Of a DNA stretch of 64,000 nt, positions 45,250 through 56,204 are shown piece after piece. The DNA comes from Cycas panzhihuaensis (taxonomy: Eukaryota > Cycadophyta): contig CM041465.1 in assembly GCA_023213395.1 (NCBI GenBank), positions 195,555,741 through 195,619,740 of the forward strand. Reading direction: 5' to 3'. Position 1 is the stretch's first letter; each line of letters begins with the position of its first letter. The position numbers were made by a program, and so were the translations under genes. Below the pieces are notes generated by a model that saw nothing but the letters and a program-made list of their open reading frames with translations, made no database searches and was not told where the DNA came from.

Positions 45250-46070
45250 CATCTAAATAACCAAAAATAACGACCAAGATCTATTTATTTTGCAAAAATA
45301 ATAAAGATTCGAAATTGTAATAAATGCAAATATATAAAACTAGAGATCATTCAACATACACAAAAATATATACACATTACTTAGTACACAGAATTTAACG
45401 TGGTAAAACTCTAATAGAGTGCTTAGGAAAATATCCACACAGGAAAGGTATCGATCTTTATTAGTACAAAATGAAAGATTTGTATATGCAGTCACTACAA
45501 AATCCTCATAGCAACAACAACCAACAGTCATCCACTCGCAATACGATACAATACAATACAACACAATACAATTACTCTAAAACGGGTTATATAGGAAGGT
45601 ACATCAATCGTAGTCATCAAATTTAGGTCTTTTAGATGAACAACCTAGATTCCCTTACAAATTAATAGGTTTTGAGTGTTAACTTTTTACTTCGAGGGCT
45701 ATGGCCCTCGAATCCCTACCATCCCCTCGCCCCCCCCCCCCCCCCTACAAAAAGGGATTGCTACCCCCCTTAGATGCCCCTGAAGAAAAATTGGTGGTGA
45801 AAACCACACCAACAAAGGTCCAAAAATTTAAGTCACCTCATAATTGTTGTCACATATCTGAGATAGATTGAAGAGCTACTTGAATGTAATTCTTCAAGTG
45901 ACATTAATCAATTTGAATTTGAATTGTTTGGCATTGGTAAAATAGTGGAGTTGAAATTCTTCTAGTTTCTAGAATTTGAATTTGAATAAAATTGGAAGCC
46001 TTTTTTTTTTTTCACATCTTCGCCTTCATTTCTGAAAAAAAAAATTCTAAATAGTACTTTAAAACTATAG
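45250..46070. mobile_element. Non-coding block inserted between copia C integrase and RT
   Basis: Copia C coding stops near 45240 and resumes near 46080 (AKKLSPKLKRTRQK). The block between is not element coding sequence. It includes an LTR-like stretch (TTTAACGTGGTAAAAC near 45393, 'caatacgatacaatacaatac' near 45539), a perfect 9-base hairpin (45691-45712) and a C16 tract (45730-45745). It is possibly a solo LTR on the minus strand. Exact ends and a target duplication could not be found. Confidence 0.4.
45691..45712. repeat. Perfect hairpin TTCGAGGGC-TATG-GCCCTCGAA
   Basis: A 9-base perfect stem with a 4-base loop, GC-rich in an AT-rich setting, followed 18 bases later by a run of 16 C. It may be part of an LTR or a foldback terminator. 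Confidence 0.75.
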
Positions 46071-46079
46071 AGGATGCTA

Positions 46080-47110
46080 AAAAGTTGTCACCTAAATTAA
46101 AGAGAACAAGACAAAAATTGTGATCTTTTAATCAAGTAAATATTGCTCTTATGGCACGTGTTGCATGTTCATGAACCTTCTACAATTAAAATGGTTAAAG
46201 AGCAAAAGTGGAATGATGTTATAGATACTAAAATTTAAACAATAAAAAAGAACCACACTTGGGATTTGGTCATATTGCCTACTAAAAAGTATACAATCAC
46301 TTGCAAATAGATTTACAGAACTAAGTACAAATATAATGGATCTATAGACAAATTCAAGATTAGACTTGTAATAAAAGAAACAAGTAATAAGAAAGGGTCA
46401 AATACTAAGAAACATTCACTTTTATGGGAAAAATGAATACTATTTGCCTCATTGTAGCAATAGTTCCAGAATTCAATTAGCAGTTTTATCATATGCATGT
46501 AAAAAGTACATTTTTCAATGGGGACTTAACGAAAGAAATCTATATGGAGTAGTCACTCGATTTTATGAAAAAAAGTTAAGAGCATTTAGTATGCGAACTT
46601 AAAAAAGCCTTGTATAGCTTGAAATAAGTTCCAAGAGCTTGGTATGAAAGATTGACTAGTATTTTATCAAAAACAGATATGAGACATATTCAACTAACTC
46701 AAATGTGTACATCAAAATCTTAAATAATAAAATAATGCATGTGGTATTATATGTTGACGACTTACTGAACATAAGTAATGATAGTTCTTTCAGATAATAG
46801 GTCTAAGAGTTCTACATTACTTCCTTGAAACAAAAGTATGGTAAAGGCTTAGACGTGTCTTTATCTCATAGGCAAAATACGCTTGGCAATTTATGAAAAA
46901 AATTAGAATGCCTTATTGTAAGTCTGTGCCTACCCCAATGAAGACATATTTCAAGTTAACAACTAAAGATGGTGGAACAAATGTTGATACAATGATGTAC
47001 AAACAGTTGATAGGTAGTTTAATATATTTGATTACTACTAGACTTGACATTTCATTTGCAGTTGGAATAGTGTTCAAGTTTATGAGAATGCTGAAAAAAT
47101 GTCACTAAAA
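46080..47110 (+). pseudogene. Copia C reverse transcriptase
   Basis: RVT_2 blocks in order: MVKEQKWNDVIDTKI..IKKNHTWDLVILP, YKYNGSIDKFKIRLVIKE, then the catalytic box VVLYVDDLLNIS near 46740-46775 with both Asp present. Then the open 71-codon piece 46893-47108 with MPYCKSVPTPMKTYFKL and YKQLIGSLIYLITTRLDISFAV. Stops and frameshifts occur throughout. Confidence 0.82.
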
Positions 47111-47640
47111 AGCTATAGAAATGATAATCATTTAAAGAAACTATCTAATATGGACTTGAATTCATACGTAATGACAAGTTCAAGTTAAAATGATTCAAAA
47201 AGATTTTAATTACGCTGAATGTGCAAAAAACAAACGGTCGATTTCTTCATACTATTTTAGTTTAGGATCAACTACCATCACTTGAAGCAGTAAAAAGTAA
47301 TTAAATGTTGCTTTATTTTTAATTGAAACAAAGTACAAGGCCATAGTTGCAATTATTACTAAAACTATTTGCTTACAATAGATTCTAAGAGACATGGGAT
47401 TACATCAATTAGAACTAATTATATTTTACTATGATAATCAAAGTGCATTGAATATTGCAAAAAACCCTATGTTCCATGCTTGTGCCAAATACATAGAAGT
47501 GCACTATCACTTTATTCGTGAACTAATTCAAAACACTGTGATTGAGACAGCGTACAAGACAGCGGAAGAATAAGTGACTAAACCATTGGCACATGATAAT
47601 TTCAAACTTTTAGAAATGGTTTGAATGTTAAAATAAATGA
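47110..47640 (+). pseudogene. Copia C RNase H
   Basis: Frames carry IETKYKAIVAIITKTI at about 47325-47375, FYYDNQSALNIAKNPMFHACAKYIEVHYHFI at about 47430-47515, and a final TKPLAHDNFKLLEMV near 47577-47625, the usual copia C-terminus. Confidence 0.78.
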
Positions 47641-47995
47641 TGCAAACAATAATGAGAAGTGTTGAACAATAATGTTTATATTGACTCACAACTATATGTT
47701 ATGACCTCCCTCCCTCCCGCACCTTTTATCATTATATTATTATTGATTACTCTCTATTTTTAATGTGGGGATGGCGAGTCACCAGGGTAACTCTACATTC
47801 TTCACATGTCATCTTCAGGATGTAAATATTCCTTTGGGAATTGTCTTTATGCACTAGATTGTGTATTGTAACAAGACTAGAGTTTTAGTGGGATTGAGAT
47901 AAATTAACTCATTTAAATAAATCTTTTTTTTTTTTCGAATGTTGTTTAAGTCTATCCTTCACCTGAATGATACTAGTTGCAATAGCTTTTATACC
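47640..47995. other. Non-coding, possible remains of copia C 3' LTR
   Basis: The expected place for the 3' LTR of copia C. I cannot define TG...CA limits or a polypurine tract. A T-run lies near 47922-47935. Confidence 0.3.
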
Positions 47996-48217
47996 TGTTA
48001 CATTCTAAAAAAGTAAAGAAACAATAATAATTAAAATATTCAATTAAGAAGTCAGTATTTTGGAGGGAAAAGGTAGAGTTGAGCTAGATGAGTATTCAAG
48101 TATTATCATCTTAGTTTTTGATTTGTACTCGTAGTAATTGCCCTGACAAGATTTGGGAAGTCTCCTTGCCTCAAAGAGCGCTGCTATTCTGTTGCTTCTG
48201 TTGAGGGGGTGGTGACA
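47996..48217 (+). mobile_element. LTR of the G1 family (solo or displaced 3' LTR)
   Basis: It shares the start TGTTA, 'aaaaaagtaaagaaa', 'GTATTTTGGAGGGAAAA', 'TTTGTACTCGTAGTAATTG' and the end GGGTGGTGACA with the G1 5' LTR at 18091-18358, same orientation. Five-base flanks (atacc / agaac) do not match each other or the 18086-18090 flank (atgca). It could be the distant 3' LTR of the compound gypsy element or an independent solo LTR. Confidence 0.7.
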
Positions 48218-51200
48218 AGAACGCAGTTCTTGGAATTAAAAAAAGTTGTCCATATTGTGAATGCGAAAAGTATGACTTTGAAATAGACCAGATATTTATT
48301 GTCAATGCAAATAAAGCATATGATCCATTCTAAATGTGAATATTTCACTAGAATACAGAATATGTATGCTAGGGATGGCAATTCCAAAAGCATCTCTTAG
48401 CAAGTCATCCATTTTGTGGATGAGGATATAATTTCATTACTGGCAACTGCTATCTCTCATTAAATGTGTGACCATTCTTTTTCAGATATTCTTGTTGCCC
48501 TATGCATGTGCGCAGAAAAAAAAAAACACAGTATGCCAAAAAAAAAAAAACAAAAAAAAAAAATTACATAAATGTCATTTTGATAGTTGTTTTTTCTCTA
48601 CAACATCAATCAATGGCCACTGTTATATCTCAAACTGTCGTCAACAAATTGCTTGATGCACAATGGTGATAATAAATTCCAAGCCCAGTTTACAGATATC
48701 ACTCTTCATTCATCATTAGCTATAATTACATGTGTGAATCTTTACATAAACACATCAAGCTTAGCTAGTTACTATTACCTGTAATTATCTCTTTAGCATA
48801 CACAAATATTCCTTGGCATATGCTCCTATATACTTGCATATACTATGTTATATGCTAGACCTGCATACATCAATATGCCCTACTGTCTGTTGGTATTGCA
48901 TACAATGGCATGCCTTTCATGTCTTTAGTCCGTATGGGTATACATATTGAACTATCACCCAGTTTGCCCTCTCTTTACACCACTGACTGCCCCGAAACAT
49001 GGCAAGCCGATTTCCAGGCATACTTGGAGCCTCTCCCGTTTTGTCAAGCATCTATGACTTTTGTTTGGGTTGAATCTTGGAACTTTCTTATATGATGGAA
49101 CTTTAAATGACACCAAGTTCTCCCTGCCTCCACGTTTTTTCTTGTATGTAACTACATCTGTCAACTGGATCTCTGGAGTCGATTCTGCTTTTCATAAAGC
49201 TAAATTTGTGTATGTGTATTTGGCTACATATCCACTCTTTTCAGTGCTATTTTGCAAATCTCTCATTTCCAATGGAAAGTGAATAAGCATAAAAGTCCTC
49301 AATTTGCTTGTGGAATGAAGTATAGGAAATGTAGCTAACCCTGATTTTCTCCATCGGTAGTAACGTCTCCATATATCTCAGCTATACAGAGATATGAACT
49401 AGACATCTTTCTTTTGTATCAATGTCATTTTGTCATGTAATTTGCAACACTATTGAGGTTGCTGAGCATTGCTTCCTAGGTGGTGGTCTAATTCTTGAGC
49501 TGTGGCTACTCTTTCACATTCCCTTCTTTTAATTTTTTTCCCCTTTCGACATGCTTCCTTTTTGTTGAGTCTCAGATGTTTCCATCTCAATTAAATCAGA
49601 TTTTCCTTCCTCTTTGCTTGCATTTCACCTTCATGGTTAGTGGTGTTGGGATGAATATTACAATCTTTCAGTCTACTTCTGCTTCCGCTAGTTGGAAATG
49701 CGTTGTTAGATTTCTAACAGCTCAAATAGGCTAGCTTGCTTGCTTGCTTTGCTCTGAAATCATTGCCTAGTGCCCCCAAATCATTCTTCTTCTTGCCCTC
49801 AATCACCGTTCCTCCCACTCCTTAACATGAATTGTATTTTTCAAATGTCGATTTTTACTTCCCATGAGATCCTTTCCCAGGAGACAACACTGGTAACAAA
49901 ATGTCCATTGCTAGTGAGAAGCAGGAAGCATTTTACCGTGCATGAATTGCCATAATTAAAGTGTTTTCAAGTTTAATTTTGCAGAGGATTTTCTTGTCAG
50001 ATGCCATGATTTTACTGCTAGTTCCAGACATGAGTTAGTGATTCTAGTGTTGATGATGCCAACCATAATCACGGCCTCCTATAAACCAAACACCATTTTC
50101 ATGACCTGAAATGTCAATTACAGCTGTGAGGATGACCAGGCATCGCAAATGACAAGAAGCACTGAAGTACCACTTCACTCCACTAGGCACACAGTTACCA
50201 TGAATGTGTGAGAAAAACAGGGAGTAATCATTTTAGTTGTCTTTGAACAATTCCATTGGCTGCCAAGACCAAGGCAGAAAATAAAATTCTCATAAGATTC
50301 AAATGAATCACAACAATATTTGGTATGAGTTCTAACAGGAACATATTTGCTTTTCAAAAAATAATGAAGCAAGCAAACAATGTGTAATATACATTTCAAA
50401 ACTATATCAAACTCGGCAACAATGAATTTACTGTAAGAAACAACGGGATAATATGTTGCTTGCTACAAATACTGAAAATATAAAAAACACCACATTTTCT
50501 GCATGAAGAAACTTCAGTAACAATTAGCTGAAAAGAATACTTGCATATTTTCTGAATTTCCTCAGTTTCTGCACATCCTTAATCACAAACATGCTAAAGA
50601 TAAATTATTAAATCTTGTCCTGAGCTACATTTTACACGATTGGGTAATGCTCATGTATCCTCCACTTGTGAATGGAACACAAAGCTTGGGAATGATGTTG
50701 TAATGTCCCTGATTCAGACAATTCCACTGGGTTAGAACATACCATAAAGCAGTATTTACCAGCAAAGAATATACATCTAATTGCAAGTGATATATACAAG
50801 ATGACTGCTATGGAATGACCTAATTAAAACACATTTCTGAATTCATTTGCGCAATGTGAACATCCAGAACAGCCTATGTGCAGAAACTAGAAGAAGAACA
50901 AACATGCACCCAGAATATCTTCTGCTCTTCTGCACATTATGTTTGTTAGCTTTTTGAAAGACTAAATCAATAAGGAATTGAAGGAAACAAAAAGAAGCAC
51001 CTCTTCAACTGATATTCTACTAGGAATAGGATTCTATGCTATATCATCAAGTATCTTTGGTAAACCTAAGTGTAGTATAATAATAATTTAATAATATAAT
51101 ACAAGATGATATAATAATATATAACGATAATATAATATAATAAAATATAAAAATATGATAAAATATAAAAACATGAAAATGATGTTGGTTGGAATGACAA

Positions 51201-52090
51201 CAATAAAGGCCACAAGGGCCCATGTATTTATATGTTCTATAAATACAGCTATCATGAGATAAATCTATATATATCTCATTTGAAGAGAGAGAATTTAGAG
51301 TTTTATTAAACAATCTGTGTAAAGGTAATAAGCAGGTTTTGACCTGGTGCCAGTGGTGTTGGGAACAAGATGGTCACTAGTTCAATATTGATGGTATCAC
51401 ATTAATTGCAGACTTAAATTTACATCCCCAATTATCAGTCAGTAAATTTTTGACCATGCTGAGCATGGTACCATGTTAAAATAGAAAAAAAATACAACGG
51501 GGTGAAAATAATTTAAAGAATTACCATCATTTGAAAATTTAGGCCGGCAAGGGGGGGGGGGGAGGGGGAACATCTGTCTCACTACGGTGTCTTGACCTTG
51601 CTGTGTCAGTCTGCATTTTTCCTGAGATTGTGTCTGTCTGGATGTCTCTTCTGTGCCTGTATTTCCTTTGTGTCTCTGAACTGAACCTGGAGTGGCATTA
51701 GTTTGATTGTTTTCTTGGTTAGTTCACCAATGCGGGAATGTTAAGGGTGCTTTAATCAGCCAAAAGCACCTGACGTGACCAAGGGCTGCATGGTCAATGT
51801 GCATAGAGATCCAAGTTTGCATAAGAAAGTTACAACCATTTTGCTTGTCACTTTTTGCAAATATTCTGCTTGCAGAAATGGTCAACTGATTACTCAAAAC
51901 CACATGCTCATGTATGCCAGGGGTTGTTAACAGGTTTGCACAGAAGGTATTTGCAGATCTAAGCACGGAGTTCCTCATGAGCTTCCACAAGCTGTAGAAT
52001 TGCCCATCAAAAAACGAACTCAGTTTTGAAAAGTCACTGCTTTTCAGTTGCAGGTTTTCAGATTCTATGATTTTGGGTTTAGATCAGTTT
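48218..52090. other. Intergenic sequence, no gene recognised
   Basis: Somewhat less AT-rich than the left part of the window, but no frame resembles a known family on either strand. Low-complexity parts: A-rich 48516-48565, AT-repeat 51070-51175, G-run of 12 at 51551-51562. Parts could be intron of a large gene; I see no splice-defined exons. Confidence 0.45.
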
Positions 52091-52099
52091 AGTGAGTCC

Positions 52100-52640
52100 C
52101 CACTATCGATTTTGCATGGCTTATCAGTTGACTCTTAAATGCACAAGCAATTTGTTATTCTCAATCAGATTTCCCACGGCAGGTCATCTCTCAGTTGTAG
52201 CTCATTTCTTGTAGCACGGATTTCAACATTTTAGCCCTCAGAGTGCTATACTCCGATGATTTAGTGTTGTCTCAAGACTCTATTGCCAATCTTTGCATGA
52301 CTTGCAGAGTTAGCTTTAATTTGATATTCAGATATCTTGGGGTAAGAGATTTCTCAGTTTTAACACAATTCTTGTAGCATGGAATATGGTAGTCAGTGGC
52401 GGTAGCATTTGAGCTTAGCCTAGGAATATGATAGTGATTGACTCTAGTGATCTAACATCATTTCAAAGACCACTGTCAAACTGGCAGGGTTTATGAACTC
52501 AGCTCTAAATGCACATAATATTGACTACTCTTAACTTTCTACTGCTGTAGCATGATATTGCAACTTTTTCCAATGGCAGTAATGTCCGAGCTTAGCCTCA
52601 GAATACATCAGTGTGGTCAAACCTGTCACAGTACCATCTC
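52100..52640. repeat. Degenerate tandem repeat, about three units of ~185 bases
   Basis: Recurring signposts in the same order: 'CTCTAAATGCACA..' (or TCTTAAATGCACAAG), '..TTCT.GTAGCA.GGAT', '..CATTT.AGC.CTCAGA/GGAATA', 'CTCAAGAC/TTCAAAGACC', 'A.TG.CAA.CT..GCA'. Starts near 52100, 52280 and 52470. Divergence is high, so the limits are approximate. Confidence 0.5.
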
Positions 52641-52744
52641 TGTAATCATTTAGTCAAGCCCTGGGTTCTCAAGAGGCCTTAGCTTAGTAACTTTTACATT
52701 GAGAAACCCATTCAGAAGTACTGTCTTTTCCATTCAACAAAGTC

Positions 52745-52985
52745 TATGATAGAGAATGGTTTTATCATTTTTTGTTGTGTTAAGAGTACCATTGCGTGTA
52801 CATAGCCTATAATAACTTCCCTGTAAAAGCCCATTGTGCTCAGGAATCCTTTGATCTTGGAAACATTATTCTGTGTTGGCCAACTAAGCATGGTCTATAT
52901 CTTCTTAAGATTAACCCTGATCCCCTCTTTAGATTTGATGTGGCCAAGATATTCTAATTCTTGTTTCCCAAAAGTATGTGGTTCC
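52745..52985 (-). pseudogene. Ty3/gypsy reverse transcriptase fragment
   Basis: The minus strand reads FGKQELEYLGHIKSKEGIRV, then TMLSWPTQNNVSKIKGFLS and MGFYREVIIGYVH, with a single stop. This is the conserved link between RT and RNase H in gypsy elements (EYLGH..S..G...D..K...I..WP.P....LR.FLGL.GYYR.FI). No LTR or other domain of this element is visible nearby. Confidence 0.8.
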
Positions 52986-53319
52986 CATTGCAAAAAAAAG
53001 AAGCATATATCAAACATATAAGCATCTATCCATCTTCCTCTTGATAAAAGCAACAGATTGTAGAGGACTGACTTCCCTTTCCATCTTCAACGCCATATTC
53101 ATCTTTTGCTCCTATTGCTTCTTTGTCTCCAGCTCCATCATCATCAACAACTCTTGATAGCCCTTCTGAAGTTGTACAACCATTATAGGGCCAGGATATT
53201 GATGTTACAATTATAGCAATGAAGAAGTAACCCAAATGGTATACTCAAACAGCATAGGATGTATAAGTTATTGAAGGAAAATATCTATCCAAAATGCGGC
53301 AACAATTAGTCAATTATGC

Positions 53320-53690
53320 ATTTATGACTAAAGTGTTTGAGTTGATGAGCTTTCCACTTTTGAGGAGGCTTGTAAAAATGAAGAGTGGAAAGCTGCAATG
53401 ACTGAGAAAATCCATTCTATTGAAAAGAATGGAACTTGGGATTTGGTAAAATTGCCTAACAGAAAACAAGCAATCACTGCAAAAGGAGACAGAAAACCAA
53501 ATTCCAATCTGACGGTTCTATCAAGTGACACAAGGCTCGGCTGGGGCCCAAAGGATTCAAACAGCAAGAAGGCATTGACTATGGAAATATCTTTGCACCG
53601 GTGACAAAAATGAACATTGTCAAACTAATATAAGCCCGAGCTGCGCAATACAAGTGCTACATCTGCAAACCACAAGAATTCTATGGTATG
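53320..53690 (+). pseudogene. Ty1/copia reverse transcriptase fragment
   Basis: Reads STFEEACKNEEWKAAMTEKIHSIEKNGTWDLVKLP, the start of the copia RVT_2 domain, then in shifted frames the KARLGAKGFKQQEGIDYG block and FAPVTKMNIVK. Only the first third of the enzyme is present. It does not continue into a YVDD region. Confidence 0.82.
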
Positions 53691-53793
53691 TGGTGGTATT
53701 GTGAAGATATTCTAACTGTTTAATGCCAAGGGATTTGATCATTCCATCCCAATTGGTGGAATTAACCCTTTAGATCGAATAAAATCATAAGTG

Positions 53794-54297
53794 CTAAACA
53801 TTTTGTTGGGCCTCTAGTTGCTTAACATTTGGTAGTTCATAGAATTGAGAAGCAACAACTTCAAAATATAGTTCAACATTGATTGCTTTGGTATTTTTGA
53901 GATACCTTTTTAAGGCATGAATTATTCTCCACAACTCATTATATTCTTTAGAGCCCTCATTTGTCTTAAAAATCCAAGCTCCTAATTTGCAAATGACATC
54001 TTCCAATCCCTCTGGAATTTGCAATCCAAATTGTTGTTTGAACTTAAAAATCCAAGCTCCTAATTTGCAAATGACATCTTCCAATCCCTCTGGAATTTGC
54101 AATCCAAATTGTTGTTTGAATTGTTCCATTTTTCTTTGGACATCAAAAATGTCATCAACCCATTCTAAAATAATTTGGCACAAAAAGTCCATTTTTTCTT
54201 CTATCATTGATGCTTGATTTTGTGCCTCCAACAATTGAGTTTGAAATCGATGCAATTGTCCAAGGGTTGGGGGTGGTTTGTGTGCTCTACTCTCCAT
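53794..54297 (-). CDS. Hypothetical 167-residue frame with an exact 26-residue duplication
   Basis: An open frame from ATG at 54297. I do not recognise the family. It is largely helical and charged (QTQLLEAQNQASMIEEKMDF, VQRKMEQFKQQF). Residues around FGLQIPEGLEDVICKLGAWI occur twice in tandem because 78 bases are duplicated exactly in frame. It lies between two copia remnants and starts 34 bases left of a copia LTR, so it may be a gene fragment or part of an unknown element. Coding status is uncertain. Confidence 0.4.
   Translation of the reverse strand: MESRAHKPPPTLGQLHRFQTQLLEAQNQASMIEEKMDFLCQIILEWVDDIFDVQRKMEQFKQQFGLQIPEGLEDVICKLGAWIFKFKQQFGLQIPEGLEDVICKLGAWIFKTNEGSKEYNELWRIIHALKRYLKNTKAINVELYFEVVASQFYELPNVKQLEAQQNV
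53965..54120. repeat. Exact tandem duplication, 2 x 78 bases
   Basis: 53965-54042 and 54043-54120 appear identical base for base, starting CTTAAAAATCCAAGC and ending TTGTTGTTTGAA. Exact identity beside heavily decayed elements implies a recent event. Confidence 0.92.
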
Positions 54298-54330
54298 TTC
54301 TGTGATTAGTTGTCATGTCACTCTTCCAAG

Positions 54331-54608
54331 TGTTAGAATTAATGTTCATATAGAACGCGTTTGGTTGGTGAGTCGTCAGGAGTTACAAAGCCCTTAATAG
54401 ACTTGTGATGGGTGTCAGGGTGGTTACGAGTTCCTATTTGGATTGTTATTGACCTCGGATTGTTATTGACCTCGCTTATAATTATACATGTATAGAGTTG
54501 TATTTTGTATGGGTCATTCCTAATGAATGAAAATCTGTTTAGTCCACCTGAAAACTGTGTTTAGTATTCTTTTGTTTGGTTCCTTTTTTCGATCCATTAA
54601 ATTTATGT
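54331..54608 (+). mobile_element. Probable 5' LTR of copia E
   Basis: Begins TGTTAGAATTAATG, a common copia LTR start, and ends just before the primer site. It contains a direct duplication of GGATTGTTATTGACCTCG (two copies around 54438-54473). Confidence 0.55.
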
Positions 54609-54609
54609 G

Positions 54610-54621
54610 TGGTATCAAAGC
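54610..54621 (+). other. Primer-binding site of copia E
   Basis: TGGTATCAAAGC matches the initiator tRNA-Met primer site at 11 of 12 bases and continues GGG. Confidence 0.65.
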
Positions 54622-56204
54622 GGGTTTTTGTAGGTTGATAATTAATTTTCCACTTTTAAAGTGTGGAGTCAACCAGTCTGTGGGTGACTTCAGTCTTAAG
54701 TTTTTCACCAATTATGCTGTGATTTATTGTGATAAGAAGTTGAAGTATTGTGAAAGAAGAACCAATTTGTTCTGTGAAGTGCTGAAGGATTGGTCATGGA
54801 TTTCTGTTCGAAGATGTGAACAGGTTCTGTGCTCTTCAAGGAAGTTTGTCGATAATGAGCAAATCTGAGCAAGTACCAAAATTCATCTCGTTTGGAGTTC
54901 ATGGGTTTTGTTTGGGGGATTTGTAGCAGATTTGTCATTATGGGTCTTAGAATGTATGCCAATGGCCCATTTATCTCCGTTAGGTGACTCTATATGATGC
55001 CTATTTACAATTACAGTGGTTGTTGAGATCCAAGAGGGAATTTATTCCAGTGGAGGGTAGCTTTGAAAACCAAGATATACGCAATGTTTAACAATGTTGA
55101 TGTTCCAACAATGAGTAGATTTTAAGAATTGAGATAGAGAACAATTAGAAATGGAGGCGCCATGGAATTTCAACATCAGGGAGAACATGGACGTTGGAAG
55201 CTTTTCTTGTCCATGAGTAGGTTGAAATAGTAAACATCTCAGTCAAAGGAGCACAAAACCAAATGCAGACAAGAAATGAATTGCAACAACACCCTCCACT
55301 GAGATGCCCAATGCAGAATGTTCGAACAACAACTAGCAAACGAGAAACGAGAGATGAACGCCCGCTGAGAAGAACACAAAGATGAAGTAAACACAGTCAA
55401 TTGTTAACCAACATGGGGGGTACATGGATGTAATCACAAATTGTTCAGAGTTGAAGTCGAAATGCTCATAAACCAGGCAAAATGAGAATTGGAACTAGAT
55501 CGATGCGAATTTGCACAACACAGGAGATATTGGCGACGAAATTTGGCATGTATGGCAGCAGATATGTACGCTTAAAAAATTTCAGATGTTTTTATTAAAT
55601 TAAAGTGTTTTTAATTTGTTTTGAAGTTTGTCGAGTAGACCCTAGTGAAATAGTCCCCTGGTCACGTGTTACACAAGGTGCTAAGGGTTTTTCTCAGTTA
55701 ATTAAGAGTCCATTTAAAAGTTGAGACCACATTTGCACTACAACCTTTTGTGCTCTACTCGTTGAGCATGGTCATATGATGAAATTCTGGTTCCTTGCAT
55801 GGTGACTGGAATTTTGTTATTTTGTTGACACTTTACATAGCAAGTGAGGACCCCCTGCAAACTTCATATTTTAATAAAATTGTGTGTGTGTGTTATATCA
55901 ACACTATTTAACAGCCACCTTCTTGTGTTTTTCTTTGTAATTTTTTATTCTTGCACTTTAAATGGGCGGAAAATCATTATTCTCCCACTCTAAAAAACTG
56001 CCCTAGAAGACTCGCTATAACTACAACAAACCGGGTCATGTCAAGGAAAAATGTAAGATGTTGCAGATTGGTCAACAACATAAAGGCAGTTTGCAGAATA
56101 GAACTGATTAGAGGATTATGGCAATGCATCAAAGAGGGTTCAATGATGTTTGGTATATTGACTCAAGCACTTCTAGGTGTTGAAGTCAAAAGTGATCCAA
56201 TGGC

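Larger units (their letters stand above)
35011..47640 (+). mobile_element. Ty1/copia element C, split by copia D
   Basis: Gag begins at an ATG near 35011 (MVSGDDI) and stops at 35240, where copia D is inserted. Gag resumes at 43048, followed by protease, integrase, reverse transcriptase and RNase H to about 47630. All are decayed. It carries two internal tandem duplications (43653-43844 and 44801-45014) and an inserted non-coding block (about 45250-46070). No LTR pair was identified. Confidence 0.78.
54331..56204 (+). mobile_element. Ty1/copia element E, 5' part, interrupted by a gypsy element
   Basis: A probable 5' LTR (54331 to about 54608) and primer site (54610-54621) are followed by about 1.3 kb without clear domains. 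A zinc-knuckle remnant lies near 56008-56049 (N..KPGHVKEKC, two Cys positions changed) and a protease start near 56150-56185 (VWYIDSSTSRC, in place of W.IDSGAS.H). It stops where the right-hand gypsy element begins; any remainder would lie beyond the window. Confidence 0.7.

Noticed and set aside
48218-52090. Exons of a large intron-rich gene
   Set aside because: Composition is less AT-rich, but no frame shows a domain or paired splice signals that I could defend.
53987-54217. Plus-strand 76-codon frame with duplicated Cys-containing segments
   Set aside because: Antisense of the duplicated 78-base unit; no independent evidence.
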